64,000 bases of DNA. Origin: Xiphophorus maculatus (lineage: Eukaryota > Chordata > Actinopteri > Cyprinodontiformes > Poeciliidae). Shown piece after piece: positions 1 through 11,700 of this stretch; position 1 is the first letter of the stretch; each line of letters starts with the position of its first letter. Made by a program: the position numbers and the translations under genes. The notes beneath the pieces are model-generated. The model did no database searches. It had not been told where the DNA came from and was given only the letters and a program-made list of their open reading frames with translations. The DNA is taken from assembly GCF_002775205.1 (NCBI RefSeq), contig NC_036455.1, positions 4,316,501 to 4,380,500 of the forward strand, written 5' to 3'.

Positions 1-3000
1 GCTTTGAAGATAAAGGGACGTGCCTCGTATCCGGACACCACATTGCTTTTGACAGCAGGCCCAAGGTGGAGCAGCTGTACATCGGCGCCCGAGTGGTGGT
101 CCGCTGTCAAAATAATAAGTACCGGTTCCGACCCGGAATACTGGCTGAGCTGCCCAGCAGGAAGAATCAGTTCAGGTGTGTAATTTTAATAAGAGAAAAA
201 TACAAACGATATGTGGCTTCACCTTTAAAAATGTGACGCTAGTTTTTGTTTGTTTGACTCGTTTGTTTTGATTTTTAGGTTTCTGATGTTCATGGATGAC
301 CATACACCAGTTTATGTCGGGCTTCCTTTGTTTCACATGGTGTGCAGACCTTGTAAGTTCACAGCAACAAATACTCACGTTCTCTGTAAAAAACAAATGC
401 TTTGTCACATTATCCAACACGTTCTCTGTTTTTATGTATTTTAGACTTTTGTGTAAGGTACTTGTATGACTTGTATCATCAGATTTCTGTTTTGTTTTTT
501 TTTTATTCATGAAGAATATATTGCATATTGTAACATTGGTGTGCACAATATTAACATTGCATAAGATGCAATAATCACTTGCTAACACATCTCAAGCGTC
601 ATTAGTTTCCTCTTTGCATGCCAAGAACAGATTGAACCTGTTCTTTGATTGTAGTATACACCGTGTTCCAAATTATTATGCAAGTGATATTTTCTCAGAT
701 TTTCTTAAATGGTCAATGCAAATGATGGTCAGTATAATTTTCAAGTCATGAACTATGACAGTATAAATCAAATTTTACTGAATAAAACTCCCCATGAGAA
801 CAGTATTTTTTTCAAAAATAAAAAACTCAAAATGCGCTGTTCCAAATTATTATGCACAGCAGATTTTCTAAACATTTTATGGATTATAAAGAACTGCAAA
901 CGACCTTCATTCTTTGAATGTGCAGCATTAAGTGGTGACATGTACTAAAATCAAAAGCTATTTCAATCAAAAACATCTTAACAGACCAAGTTACATGTTA
1001 ACATAGAACCCCTTCTTTGATCACCTGCACAATTCTTGCATCCATTGAACTTGTGAGTTTGTGGAAAGTTTCTGCTTGAATTTTTTTGCAGGATGTCATA
1101 ATACCTACCCAGAGCTGCTGTTTTGATATGAACTGCATTCAGATCTTCTGCTTGAGGAAACTCCAAAGGTTCTCAATAGGGTTGAGGTCAGAGGATGGTG
1201 ACCACACCATGAGTTTCTCCCCTTTCATGCCCATAGCAGCCAATGACACAGTGGTATTCCTTGCAGCATGAGATGGTGCATTGTCATGCATGAAGATGAT
1301 TTTGCTACGGAAGGTACGGCTCTTCTTTTTGAACCATGAAAGAAAGTGATCAGTCAGAAAGTCCATATACTTTGCTAAGGTCATTTTCACACCTTCGGGG
1401 ACTCTGAAGGGGCCTACCAATGATTCTCTCCCCATGATTTCGGCCCAAAGCATGACTCCACCACCTCCTTGCTGACGTCACAGCCGTGTTGGGATGTGGT
1501 GGCCCTCCACCACCAATCCACTACTGCGTCCATCTGGACCATCCAGGGTTGCACAGCAGTCATCAGTGAACAAGTCTGTTTGAAAATGAATCTTCATGTA
1601 CGGCTGGGCCCACTGCGACCGTTTCTGCTTGTGAGCTCTGGTTAGGGGCTGAATAGTTCATGCACCTCAAGGGGACTATTGAGGTGCATGAACCTCAATA
1701 GGTTCATTGAGGTTGAACCTCTGGAGGATCCTCCACCTTGAGCTTCCAGAGGCACCAGCAGCTTCAAATAACTGTTTGCTGCTTTGTAAGGGCATTTTAG
1801 CAGCTGCTCTCTTAATCCGATGAATTTGTCTAACAGAAACTTTCCGCATTCGGCCTTTATCTGTACAAACCCATCTTTGTTCTGAATCAGACACAAATCT
1901 CTTCACAGTACGATGGTAACGCTTCAGTTTTTGTTAAATATCTAATGTTTTCATATCTTGTCATACTGCACTACACTATCTGATGATTTTCATCAGCAGA
2001 GATCCTTCCTCTTTCCCATATTGCTTGAAACCTGTGGCCTGCTTAATAATGTGGAGCATCCTTCTTGAGTAGATTTCCTTTAATTGAGCTCACCAGACAA
2101 ACTAATCAACCCAGCTCTCTGAAATTAATTATAGTGATTCAAAGAGCCCGGACACACAATACCATCTATTAATTTAATAGCACAACAAAAAATGTCATCT
2201 TTATGACACTTGAATCCAATTTGCATAATAATTTGGAACACGGTGTAAGTTTACTTCCTTATCTACTTCAGACGAATCTGTTCATACCGTATCAGACTTT
2301 AATCTTTTGCTCTTTTCTCAACAGTGGAAGATGTTTTGGACGACGTTCCTGACGGAGCGCACAAATGTTTTATGAGACAGTACCTTAAGGACTGGCCGTA
2401 TCCTCACTTAAACAAGTATAGAGCTGGACAGAGCTTTAATGTGGAGCTTAATGGAGTCATGCAGATGTGTGAGGTTGTTGTAATCGACTGCAGCTTAATG
2501 CAAGTTGTTTTTCAGGTTAGTGTTTCTTCTTTTGCTTATTGTTTTTTACATGTCTTTAAACAGTTTTGCATGCGAGACTTTATCTGTGAAGGATTTATTT
2601 TTCAGTCTTTTCTTGGAATTTGTAAAGAGAAGACTTTTAATTTGACCTCCCCTACCTTACATTTAAACTTTTACATATGGAACAAGTGTTGAGAAGTATC
2701 TGTATTGTTTCTGGTTCCTAACCAGTGAGGATCTGATGTGTTTTTTTTAATGGCATGTTCGCCTGTCTTTCCAATCTTGCAAAATGGCTTAGAAAAATGG
2801 ACATCATGTCAGGAAGTGACGTATTATTAAACCTGCTTAGAAACTCAAATCAACTCAAAGTAAAATACATTCAAAATGAAATGGAATAAAAATTTTATAT
2901 TTGCTTTTTATACATCCTTACCTCAGCACTAGGTTTTTTTTATTTATAATAACACGAGTAAGCACAAAACTATATTGGCATCTTACATCAGTTCCTTTAA

Positions 3001-3148
3001 TTTTGTGTTCCTAAAATTTCTTGTTACTTTTCAGGAAAATCAGCGAAGGGAGTGGATCTTCAGAGGCTCTGTGCGACTGGAACACATTGCCAGACTGTGG
3101 GAAGAGAGGAACAAGCTAGAGTCCAAGGATGACTCTGACTCTGATTAA
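1..3148 (+). CDS. SETDB1-like triple-Tudor protein, copy A (3' part only)
   Basis: The coding exons I read are 1-175, 279-352, 2325-2515 and 3035-3148; the gene starts before the window. The product runs from FEDKGTCLVSGHH through RPGILAELPSRKN, MDDHTPVYVGLP and YLKDWPYP to WIFRGSVRLEHI, and ends in an acidic SDSD tail. These segments match Tudor domains 1-3 of the H3K9 methyltransferase SETDB1, a module that reads methylated/acetylated histone H3. The stop comes about 20 residues after the third Tudor, where full-length SETDB1 would go on to the MBD and the split SET domain, so this product has no catalytic part. Intron phases (2, 1, 0) are the same as in copy B downstream, which supports tandem duplication. 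A Tc1 transposon sits in the intron 353-2324. Identity as a SETDB1 relative is strong; the reader-only function is inference. Confidence 0.8.
659..2245 (-). mobile_element. Tc1/mariner DNA transposon with perfect TIRs
   Basis: The 25 bp at 659-683 (beginning CACCGTGTTCCAAATTATTA) are repeated as an exact reverse complement at 2221-2245, and a TA dinucleotide flanks each side (657-658, 2246-2247), the Tc1 target duplication. A further internal copy of the TIR core (TGTTCCAAATTATTATGCA) lies at about 839, an IR/DR-like arrangement. On the - strand, 1139-1453 encodes the C-terminal half of a transposase with MHDNAPSHAARNT and SSDLNPIENLW, which hold two of the DDE-type acidic residues. A TGA lies in the same frame just upstream of that segment, and the N-terminal part is scattered over other frames, so the copy is probably inactive. 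The identical TIRs suggest fairly recent insertion. It lies antisense within an intron of the SETDB1-like copy A. Confidence 0.9.
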
Positions 3149-4942
3149 TTCATAGATGCAGGTATATGTAAAATAGATGTAGAAATGATAAATACAAATT
3201 CCTAAGAGGGATGCGTCCTTTTTGTTTGTTTTGTTTTTGTAACATTTCAGCCTAAATCAAATTTATTAAAAGACTGAAAAGAGACTACCCAAGCAAACCC
3301 TTCCCCTGTTCTTCATGACGATAAATGAATTTAATTTCCCCTGCTCCCTAATTCTACAAATGTACTTATATTAATTAAACTGAAATGCAAAACACTCCCA
3401 TAGATTCCAGAGTATGTTTTTGGAGCTGAAACCAGGTACCTGGAACTTTTAAAGCAATGTTTGATGATATGATCATCTAGAGATCTCATCTGGACACTAT
3501 TCATGGCAGCATGAATTTAAAATGTAACGTAAATATTTCCAAAAACAGCTGAATCTGTTCCGTGAGCGAGTGAAAAGCCCTATGGCCCTTCAGAAAGCTG
3601 AATGGCAGTGTGCAGCAATGTGTGGAAGCTCTGCATTACTCTGCTTGATGATGTTGAAAAATCTTTGCTAACATTTTTTTGTTTGGTTTTCATTTTTAAA
3701 CATTATTGTACCTTCATACTGGAAACCAGGCATTGCCTACTGTTGTGATGCAAATCTGCCAGCTAGCTAACAAGTTTTTTTTTATTTTTGATTTGATACT
3801 TAATGTAGAAACCAGTTTCACTCAATCTTCTCTTCAACAGCTCATGAAATCTTTTTTTTCCCTGTGGTGTAACAATATGCATCATTTCAGACTGCTTTGC
3901 TTCCCGTTTACCTACTCTGTTGATGTCATTACACTCTGACCTTTTTCCTTGTGATGTTTGAGTCTTAGTTTCTCCAAAAGCTGGAGGATTTTTTTCATGT
4001 TAACCAATCATTTTATTATCCAACTATTAATCAAGAGGTCTCAATTCAATATATTAAGCTTTCCTTATTCTAGCATTTCAAATATGTTTTTGAAATATGT
4101 AAGATATATCCTTAAATCTATTACAAATCATTCTAGGTATATCTTGTGTGGTCACAAACAGAATTGCAGTGCTACACTATGTTGTCAAATGTTTTGCTCA
4201 TTTGATTTTAGACCTTTATGAACTTGAGTGACATCTTATTCTTAATCCGTGCAGTTTAGGATGTTGGCACCTACAATAACTCTTCTGGGAAGTCTTTCCA
4301 CAAAGATTAAGAGTATGTTTATGGGAATGTTTAACCATTTGTGACGTCAAACACTGATATTGGGCAAGAAGGTCCAACTTCTATGCTCTTAATTCATCCT
4401 AAAGGTGTCAAATAAGATGAGGCCACCTCTAAACCGTTTCCAGAAAGTTGGGGTTATGAAATTGTCCAAAATGTGTTTTTATCCTGCAGCTTTATTAAAA
4501 ACCCACACAATTTTGCACTAGATACATTGCAATCAATACATTGGATTGCCACATAAAGAGTCATGGTTCTTCACTCAGAACATGTCTCTGTTGATTTAGA
4601 GTTCTGTCATGCTTTAGACCACCACACCCAACTTGGTAACGTAAGGCTTGAATCCAGTTGTTTGCAATTGAAACCCGTTTTATGAAGTTATCTACTGTTC
4701 TTGAGCTACTCTGAAGGCCAAATGAAGTTTGTAGTTCTGTAGAGTTTCACTAGTTGCTATTACTACATAAATGGTGAGAAAAAAACAAAAAAGATTTGAG
4801 ACATGCTTCTAATATCCCCCATCAGAATAAAAAAAACAAACTCATGCATTAACTTTTAACACAGATTATTTTGTACATGGTCGATTTCCTTCAGGTTTTG
4901 TTGTAGATTTATTTATTTTCTTTACTATTTAAGATAAAAGAA
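3149..4942. other. 3' flank of copy A, no gene seen
   Basis: AT-rich DNA with scattered T-runs. It presumably includes the 3' UTR of the SETDB1-like copy A. The reading frames here are short and lack recognisable domains. Confidence 0.5.
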
Positions 4943-6070
4943 CCTGGCCAAAAAAGGTAATCACCAATTTAAAGGTCACACACTTTAGTGTTTTGTTGGT
5001 CTGCCTTAACTTTGATTTTTGCTCTTGCATTGTTTCGATATGCTACTGCAGGGTCACAAGATTTATTTCCATCCAGTGTTGTATTCATTTTTCGCCAATA
5101 TCTTGTACTGATTATGGAGAGAGTCCAACCATTGGGAAAAAAAAACCTTCTCCAAAACATCCCAAAGCTTCCCAATGGGGTTAAGGTCCAAACTCTCTAT
5201 GAGAATAATGTCCAATGCTCCCTGAACTACTCTTTCACAATTTCAGCTTGATGAATCTTGGCCTTGTCATCTTGTAATATCCCTGTGTCATCAGAGAAGA
5301 GACAAAACGTTGGTGGAATAATCTGGTCAGTCAGTATATTCACGTAATTTGCTGACCTCATAATTTTACTCAACTTTGACCTGACCCCTTGCAGCAACTC
5401 CAGATTATAGCATTGCCCCACAGCTTGTACAGTATACACTAGGCACGATGGCTGCATTACTTCACCTGCCTCTCTTCTTGCCCTGATGTGCCCATAACTC
5501 TAGAAGAGGGTAAATCTGAACTCATCAGATTGTATGACTTTCTTCCAGAGTCTAGTCTTTTTGCTCTATTGCAAGTTGAAGCCTTTCTCTTCAATTTTTC
5601 TGACTGATTATTGATTTTCTTATGGTTGTACAGCTGTTCAGTCCCAATCCCTTGACTTTTTGCATGGGAAAATATGCTTACTTTCACTATGAGCCATAGC
5701 CCTTAGTTACACTGTTTTTTCTTCTTCTTTGGTTTGATTTCAGTGATGTTTAAGAGATAACCCTCATCATAATCATTCATGACATTTCTTCTTAAAGACG
5801 ATGCTTCCTCACTCTCCCTCCAATAAGTTCTTGACCCAGTTTCAGTAGTTTCTGTAATGTTGAAACTTGATTCAAATGATTTGACCCTTCCTAAACAGAC
5901 TGACATATTGTCCACAGCCAGAGGATACATCTTTCACTATGATAGTTCAAGAAACAAGCTGCTCAATAAATCAGCACTCTTAAATGATGTGTTGTCAGCA
6001 GAAAGATGCAGTAATTAGCCAACAAGGTATTTGCTTAGTTAAATCCAGTTGACAAACGTTTTTGGTCAGG
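4943..6070 (-). mobile_element. Decayed Tc1-like transposon
   Basis: The left end reads CCTGGCCAAAAAAGGT and the right end is its imperfect reverse complement (TTTTTGGTCAGG at about 6059-6070). Transposase fragments lie on the - strand in different frames: a GRKSYNLMSSDLP-type segment near 5500-5600, [12 protein letters not shown] and [16 protein letters not shown] at 5227-5457, and GSFGMFWRRFFFP at 4969-5175. These are typical Tc1 pieces (the last covers the DxNPIE-to-C-terminus region). Several frame breaks separate them, so this copy is dead. It belongs to a different family from the element at 659-2245 because the ends differ. Confidence 0.75.
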
Positions 6071-8784
6071 CGGTGTTTGTATTAGACTATATATACCTCT
6101 TTGTGAAAGATTACAGAAGAGCAAGCAACTCAAATATTAATTATTTACTCAATCTTCCCTCTAATTATCCCAAATGAACTACGAGTGTTAATTGTTTATG
6201 TTGTCGGTTTTTTGTGTGTGTGTTAATTTCTGACTCTTCTTTTTAAATATTTTGTAATTTTGATTCTTGGTCATTTTTGTTTACTCATCCTAATTTTCAA
6301 AGGCTGGCAATAAAACTAGTTTCTTACACAACTTGTTTCATGTTTTACTTGATTTTTTATCTTCTGTTTGATGAAAACTATTCTGGTGAGATTCACTCAG
6401 CTGGGTGAAAATTAGGAATAAAGATGTTTTCAGATTTGAATTTCTTTATCTTCAAATCAAAGTATTCATGATCAAACCAATCTACTTCAATGCTCAAAAA
6501 TAAATCTGGCAACACATTAAATTTCACTTTAAACCCCAGAGTTTTTGTAAACATCAACAAGCTTCTGTCATAGTTCTGGCTTCATATTTAACCGCTCTCA
6601 GGTTCTTGTACTTTATTTAAATTGGACACCCAATCACATCCAAGTGTAGCATCCAACTCAAACAATGATCCACAGATGAAATAAAATTGGTTAATAAGTT
6701 AGGGAGCAATCCAGAACTTACATAGTATATTGGGGATCTCAAACATGCATCATGGCATTCTGGGATGAATACAGCAGGAAAAACTTAGACAATGATCCTG
6801 ACCCCAACTCCTTTGAAAAATAATGCAATATGCTTAAAAGTCTTATCTAGAATAACAAGGCTGCAACAAATGCCAATATATCTAGGAATGAATTAATAAA
6901 AATAAAGGAGATGCAACTAAATACGACGAACACATAGAGGAATTGATGGTTTTGCTAAGTGTAGACTAAAATGAGAAAGGAAAAAAAACTGTTGTGGAGA
7001 AGATTGTAATGTTTTTACTGACCAAAATTACCAAAAGAAAATTAATATTGTACTCCTCGCAAAATAACCCAACTATAGCAGTTTTAAGGCTTTTATTATT
7101 GTTACCGTTAAAATTCCATACACACTCATGTACAGTAGGTGGCGGTATGCACCTTGAAGTTGCTTGAGATCCGCCATTATGGAAAAGGAGAAGAACATTC
7201 CATAGCCACTGGTGGCAAGTGGCGCTGTATTCATGTCGAAGGGTGGCGCCACCTTTTCACTTGCCATCCAAAAGCGCTAGTTTTACCCCCCAAAGAAGAA
7301 GAAAAAGAAGAGGGAGAAGAAGAAAGAGGAGAAGAGGAAGTTACAATTGACTTGTAGAAAAACTGTTTTGCTGGTAAGATGTGTACATTTCTGAAACTTA
7401 CTGTCATGACGTAATCGTAGACATATGTTTGTATGGGTAGCGATTTAAATAGTTTCAGGCCAGATGTAAAATTTGATTCACGAAATGTTAGAAGCTGTAC
7501 GCTTCTAATATCTTTTACGGTTTGTTGTAAAGAAGCACAAATAAGTAAAGGTCACGCAAAAAAAAAAGATTTTTCTCAATCAAAGGTTTCGATGGAGGTA
7601 AACAGCTCGATGGTCAGACGGTTATTTACAATCTGACCATCTGATTTTTCTTTGTTTTCTTTGTTTCGTCGACAGCATCCCTCGTTTACGACACAACAGC
7701 AATCGACTCGCTTTGATTATTGGAGAGGTTTGGGAGATTGGCTTTGTGAAGTATTTTTTAAGTATTATCTTAAAAAATTATTTTATACTTAAAATTTTAG
7801 CCCAAATGACATTTTATTAGAAGTTAATTAGAATATAATATACATATCACTCATTGTCATCCAGTTGGGAAATTCAGGGGTCACATCATAAAGTTAAGGC
7901 AAGTAGGACCATGCATATGCACACAAAGATAAACAGTCTAAAAAGGTAACAGAAATGTGTCTTACTTTTGTCTAACTGGGGCACTCTTAAGTTGGAGCTG
8001 GCCTATGGAAACCCCGCAGGGTCATACATCTGAGTATTTCACGTCATGCGTAGACGACGCGCGAACAATGCGTAAAGTACGTTATTGACCTTTCTATTGA
8101 GCTTATCTAACCGTTCCTTTCAGCTGCTGATGAGCTGCTGCTCTGATAAATTACACCATTAAAGATAAGGTGAATCCCACCTCAGAGTTGTAAAAAGATC
8201 TTATGTCCATTTTACCCATCTGGAAACTAAAGATATTCCACATTCATCTTTGCAAAACAGCTACATTTATGGCAAACTGGAACTCAACATTAATTTTATA
8301 CCTTGTAACCCAATCTCAAATACTTTACAACCTCTTCCAGGTTTTCTCCCTAAATTAGCCCGTGTTTAGCTTCGTCTCCCTTCCTACCGATTATGACTTT
8401 TTCTTCTGTGACAATATCTGCACAGGATGATTCTGTTTCATTGTGAGGTTGGTGTTTTCAGGGAGAGTTGAAGTTTACAGCTGCATTTATTCTGAGACTA
8501 AATAACATGCCTGTGGATTCTATTTACTAATGAAGTGACTTCAGATGGTATTTGGTTGGACTTGGTTACACGTAAATCAGGATGAATGCAAGTAAATACC
8601 GTACTTTTACAATTTTAATTTGTTAAATGATGAGAATTACAAAGTACAATTCAGTTTAACAGTTATACACAACGTTGTGTAGAACCCAATAAAATAGACA
8701 GGGAGGGAAACAGGAAGCTGTGTGGAACACCTGTTTATCTCAATTGTGTTCTGCACTTGTGACCCTTGAGTTGTTGCAGTGCGG
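6071..8784. other. Intergenic DNA between the two SETDB1-like copies
   Basis: Mostly AT-rich sequence without recognisable genes. A GC-richer, repeat-like block is given separately at 7130-7345. The copy B promoter and any 5' UTR exon probably lie in the last 1-1.5 kb, but no TATA box or convincing first exon could be fixed. Confidence 0.4.
7130..7345 (+). repeat. Repeat-like block with YY1-type motifs and a purine tract
   Basis: The block starts with GTAGGTGGCGGTATGCACCT, then has GATCCGCCATTATGG (fits the YY1 consensus CCGCCATNTT), a 12-bp palindrome GGTGGCGCCACC at 7242-7253 inside an 8-bp inverted repeat (GGCAAGTG 7213-7220 / CACTTGCC 7258-7265), and ends in a GAA/GAG-rich purine run at 7295-7340. 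The combination of GGTGGCGGTA, CCGCCAT and GAAGAAG recalls a dispersed repeat in fish genomes (from memory). It could also act as a promoter for copy B, 1.4 kb downstream. Confidence 0.35.
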
Positions 8785-11700
8785 ATGGAGAGAAAAGAAA
8801 TAGAGATAAGCAAAGAGGAGCTCCAAAGCTGGATCAGAGATGAGGTTCACAAAGCCAGGCTGTCCACTGCTAGCACTCTCATGAAATACCAGCTGCTGCA
8901 GTCTCTACTAGAAAGAAGGCAAACACAGGCAACCAGATTTTTAAAGCTCTGTCAGTAAGTATTGTCAGTCTATGTCTTCCTCATATTGCTGCCATATTCT
9001 TGCACTCATAAAAGACAGGTTCTCACAGTGACGTTGACGACATTTTTCATTGTGAAGAAATTATAAAAACGCTTTTGGTTGTTGGCTTGTATCTTGGGAA
9101 ACAAATTAAAATGTATTTTTTGGGGACACAAACTTGGTGACAAAGCTGATTCTGAAGTTATGAGCGTTTCCCTCATCCTTTTCTCCCTTGTTTTAGAGCG
9201 TTAACAACTTGGTTTTTTACTTATCATAGTTGGACCTTTCTGGTGTGTCTCTGATGCATCCTAATTAAATTTTTTAACAATTTTACTTAACCTTTTTGGT
9301 TTCAGCCGCATGAATCCGCACAAATCTGCCCCTCAGAGTTGTTTTATACATGCCAAACCCGTAGGGAGCGGTGTAGCGCAATGCTAAGACCTGCCAGCCA
9401 ATCAGATCGCTTCAAAATAACCCCAACCTCCTGTTAGGAATGAACATGCCGCCAGGAAATCTGTCAAATCTTTTTATCCTATAAATGTTTGTGTCTCTGG
9501 TTGCGAATCTGTAAGTAACTGAACCCATCAGGACTCATGTTCTGTCCCGGACACTTAGACTTCTCCAGCCTCAAAAAGCTCGCTTATTTTCTCATCAGGG
9601 ATATTTTCTTCAGCCAAGTTAGAAATTTGTAGCTCCTCTCCGAAAGCACCTTTATAATCTTGGAGAGGAGGAGCTGGAGAAACCGTCACATTAGGTGTGG
9701 TTTCCTGGTGTTGCTCTTCATTTCTTTGCTTCTCAGAGGCATAAATGAAGCCCCTTCTGTACATCTCTTCACTGCAGTGACTATCTGCCGTGAAGACATG
9801 TTCGTCAACAGCCTTCAGTGTCTGCTGTCTGTGCATTAAGTAGGTGTAAAACTGGGCTGGGTTGGAACCACAGGCATAAATATGCTCCGCCAGTGAAACG
9901 CTCAGAGCAACAGAGAAGCTTGCAATCCAGCTTGATTAAAAGAAAAAGAAAATTAAGCAATTTTTGCTTAATGTTGGACTAGTAAAGCATGGCGGGCCGC
10001 CAGGAAACCCTGCTTTGTAAGTTGTTTTAGATCAAATTCTCGTTTTCAACGAGGACCTGTTAGGAAAACATCAAAACATCACATAAAACAATGTCATGAG
10101 AAAACAAACCAAAAAATACAACCATGTTCATACTGATTAAATGTACTATGTACACATGATAAGTCAACAGTTTTTAAAACCGGATACATTAATCATGTAC
10201 GATAGACTTTACTGAATTGATTGAAGTTAACATACTGATGTTTAGTGTTTTTCGCAGTCTGAATTTTGATTGATAAAGGGGGGGCTGTTTGGAGATTAAA
10301 AAACAAATAATAAAAGTTTGGAATCTATAGTCGTGTAAATAAAACTGTAGCTGTTTTGCGCCTCAAGTTTGGTTTCATTTGAGTGGAGCATTATCTTGCA
10401 CATGTTTACTGTGACGGGGATCTGGTTTGTGGCAATTTGGAGTTTGTCTTACGGAAAAAATGTGAATATAGAAGATATAATCTAATTTAATATGATGGAT
10501 ATTTTATGCTACAAATGTGATCAACTTATAAGTGTGTTGAGACATTTTATGTATACTCTACATTTTGATATTCATTAGAAAGCATAATCTGAACCAACTA
10601 GAGACTCTTCACTTCCTAAAAACTATATTCAGGGTGTAATTTCCTGGACTCTTTGTTTTATTTACATTATTTTCTGTTATATTTTAGGTCTGTTGTGATA
10701 TTTGAGAACACTGTGAAAGAACTGTACTCTCAGTTGGGATGGGAGTACACCGACTTGGATTCCGACGGTGAGAACGATGAAGAACCCATGAGCTGCAGTA
10801 AGAGAGAAATCAATCACCTCACAAATTGAAACAATTGAGATTGAAACTGGGATTTGAATCCCACTGATTTGCTTCTTGTTTTTTATATTTTACTTTTTAG
10901 GGCGTACTTTACCATTTGTGTTTGTTTCTTCGGGGGATCGTATTCACAGACCTTCAGCTTCCAGGGACTCAACTTCACAGTCACCAGTGTCAGAACTTGA
11001 AGAATATCAGGAGGAAATTGTTAGTCAAAAAAACCCCGGTGTTGCTTTAGGCAAAGAAGCTGTGGTGGTTTTGAGTAAACTTACAAATTCTGAGATTTCT
11101 GCCAGTATGCCCCCTCTTTCGTCTGACTCTGGCAGCGATAACAAGGAAAATTTAAGCTCTGCAGAGTCCGGTGTGCAGTGGGAACCAGACAAAGAGACGA
11201 GTGAATCAAACTGTTCACTCTCAGATTTTAGTACTGGATCCAAAAAGAAGAGAAAAATGAATAAAAACGAACAAAAACATGAAAAGCTCAATTCGGCTTC
11301 CAAAAGAAGCAGAATGTCTTCGCCAACAACCAGAAGGAGCATGAGATCAACAACTACCATCAAAAAACCCAATTACAAGGAGTGTGACGTCTCGGAATCG
11401 TCAAGCTTACCATCAACTTCAGATAGTGACGATGAAAGCAGCAAAGAAAATGCTGCAGCACTTCGGTCCCTCTCTACAAAACTAACGATGCGGCTCTCCG
11501 GCAAGACAATAAAGGCATCCCAAACCAGTGCAACAGTAGCAACAAAAACGCCTGGCAAAACCACAGAGACTAGAGCCCAGCCCAGCACAACAAACACTAC
11601 GTCTGAATCCTCCAAAACGCCATCAACACAGCTGTCCAAAACACCGCCGTCAACAACAGAGCCGTCCAAAACGCCGGTGTCAACAACAGAGCCATCCAAA

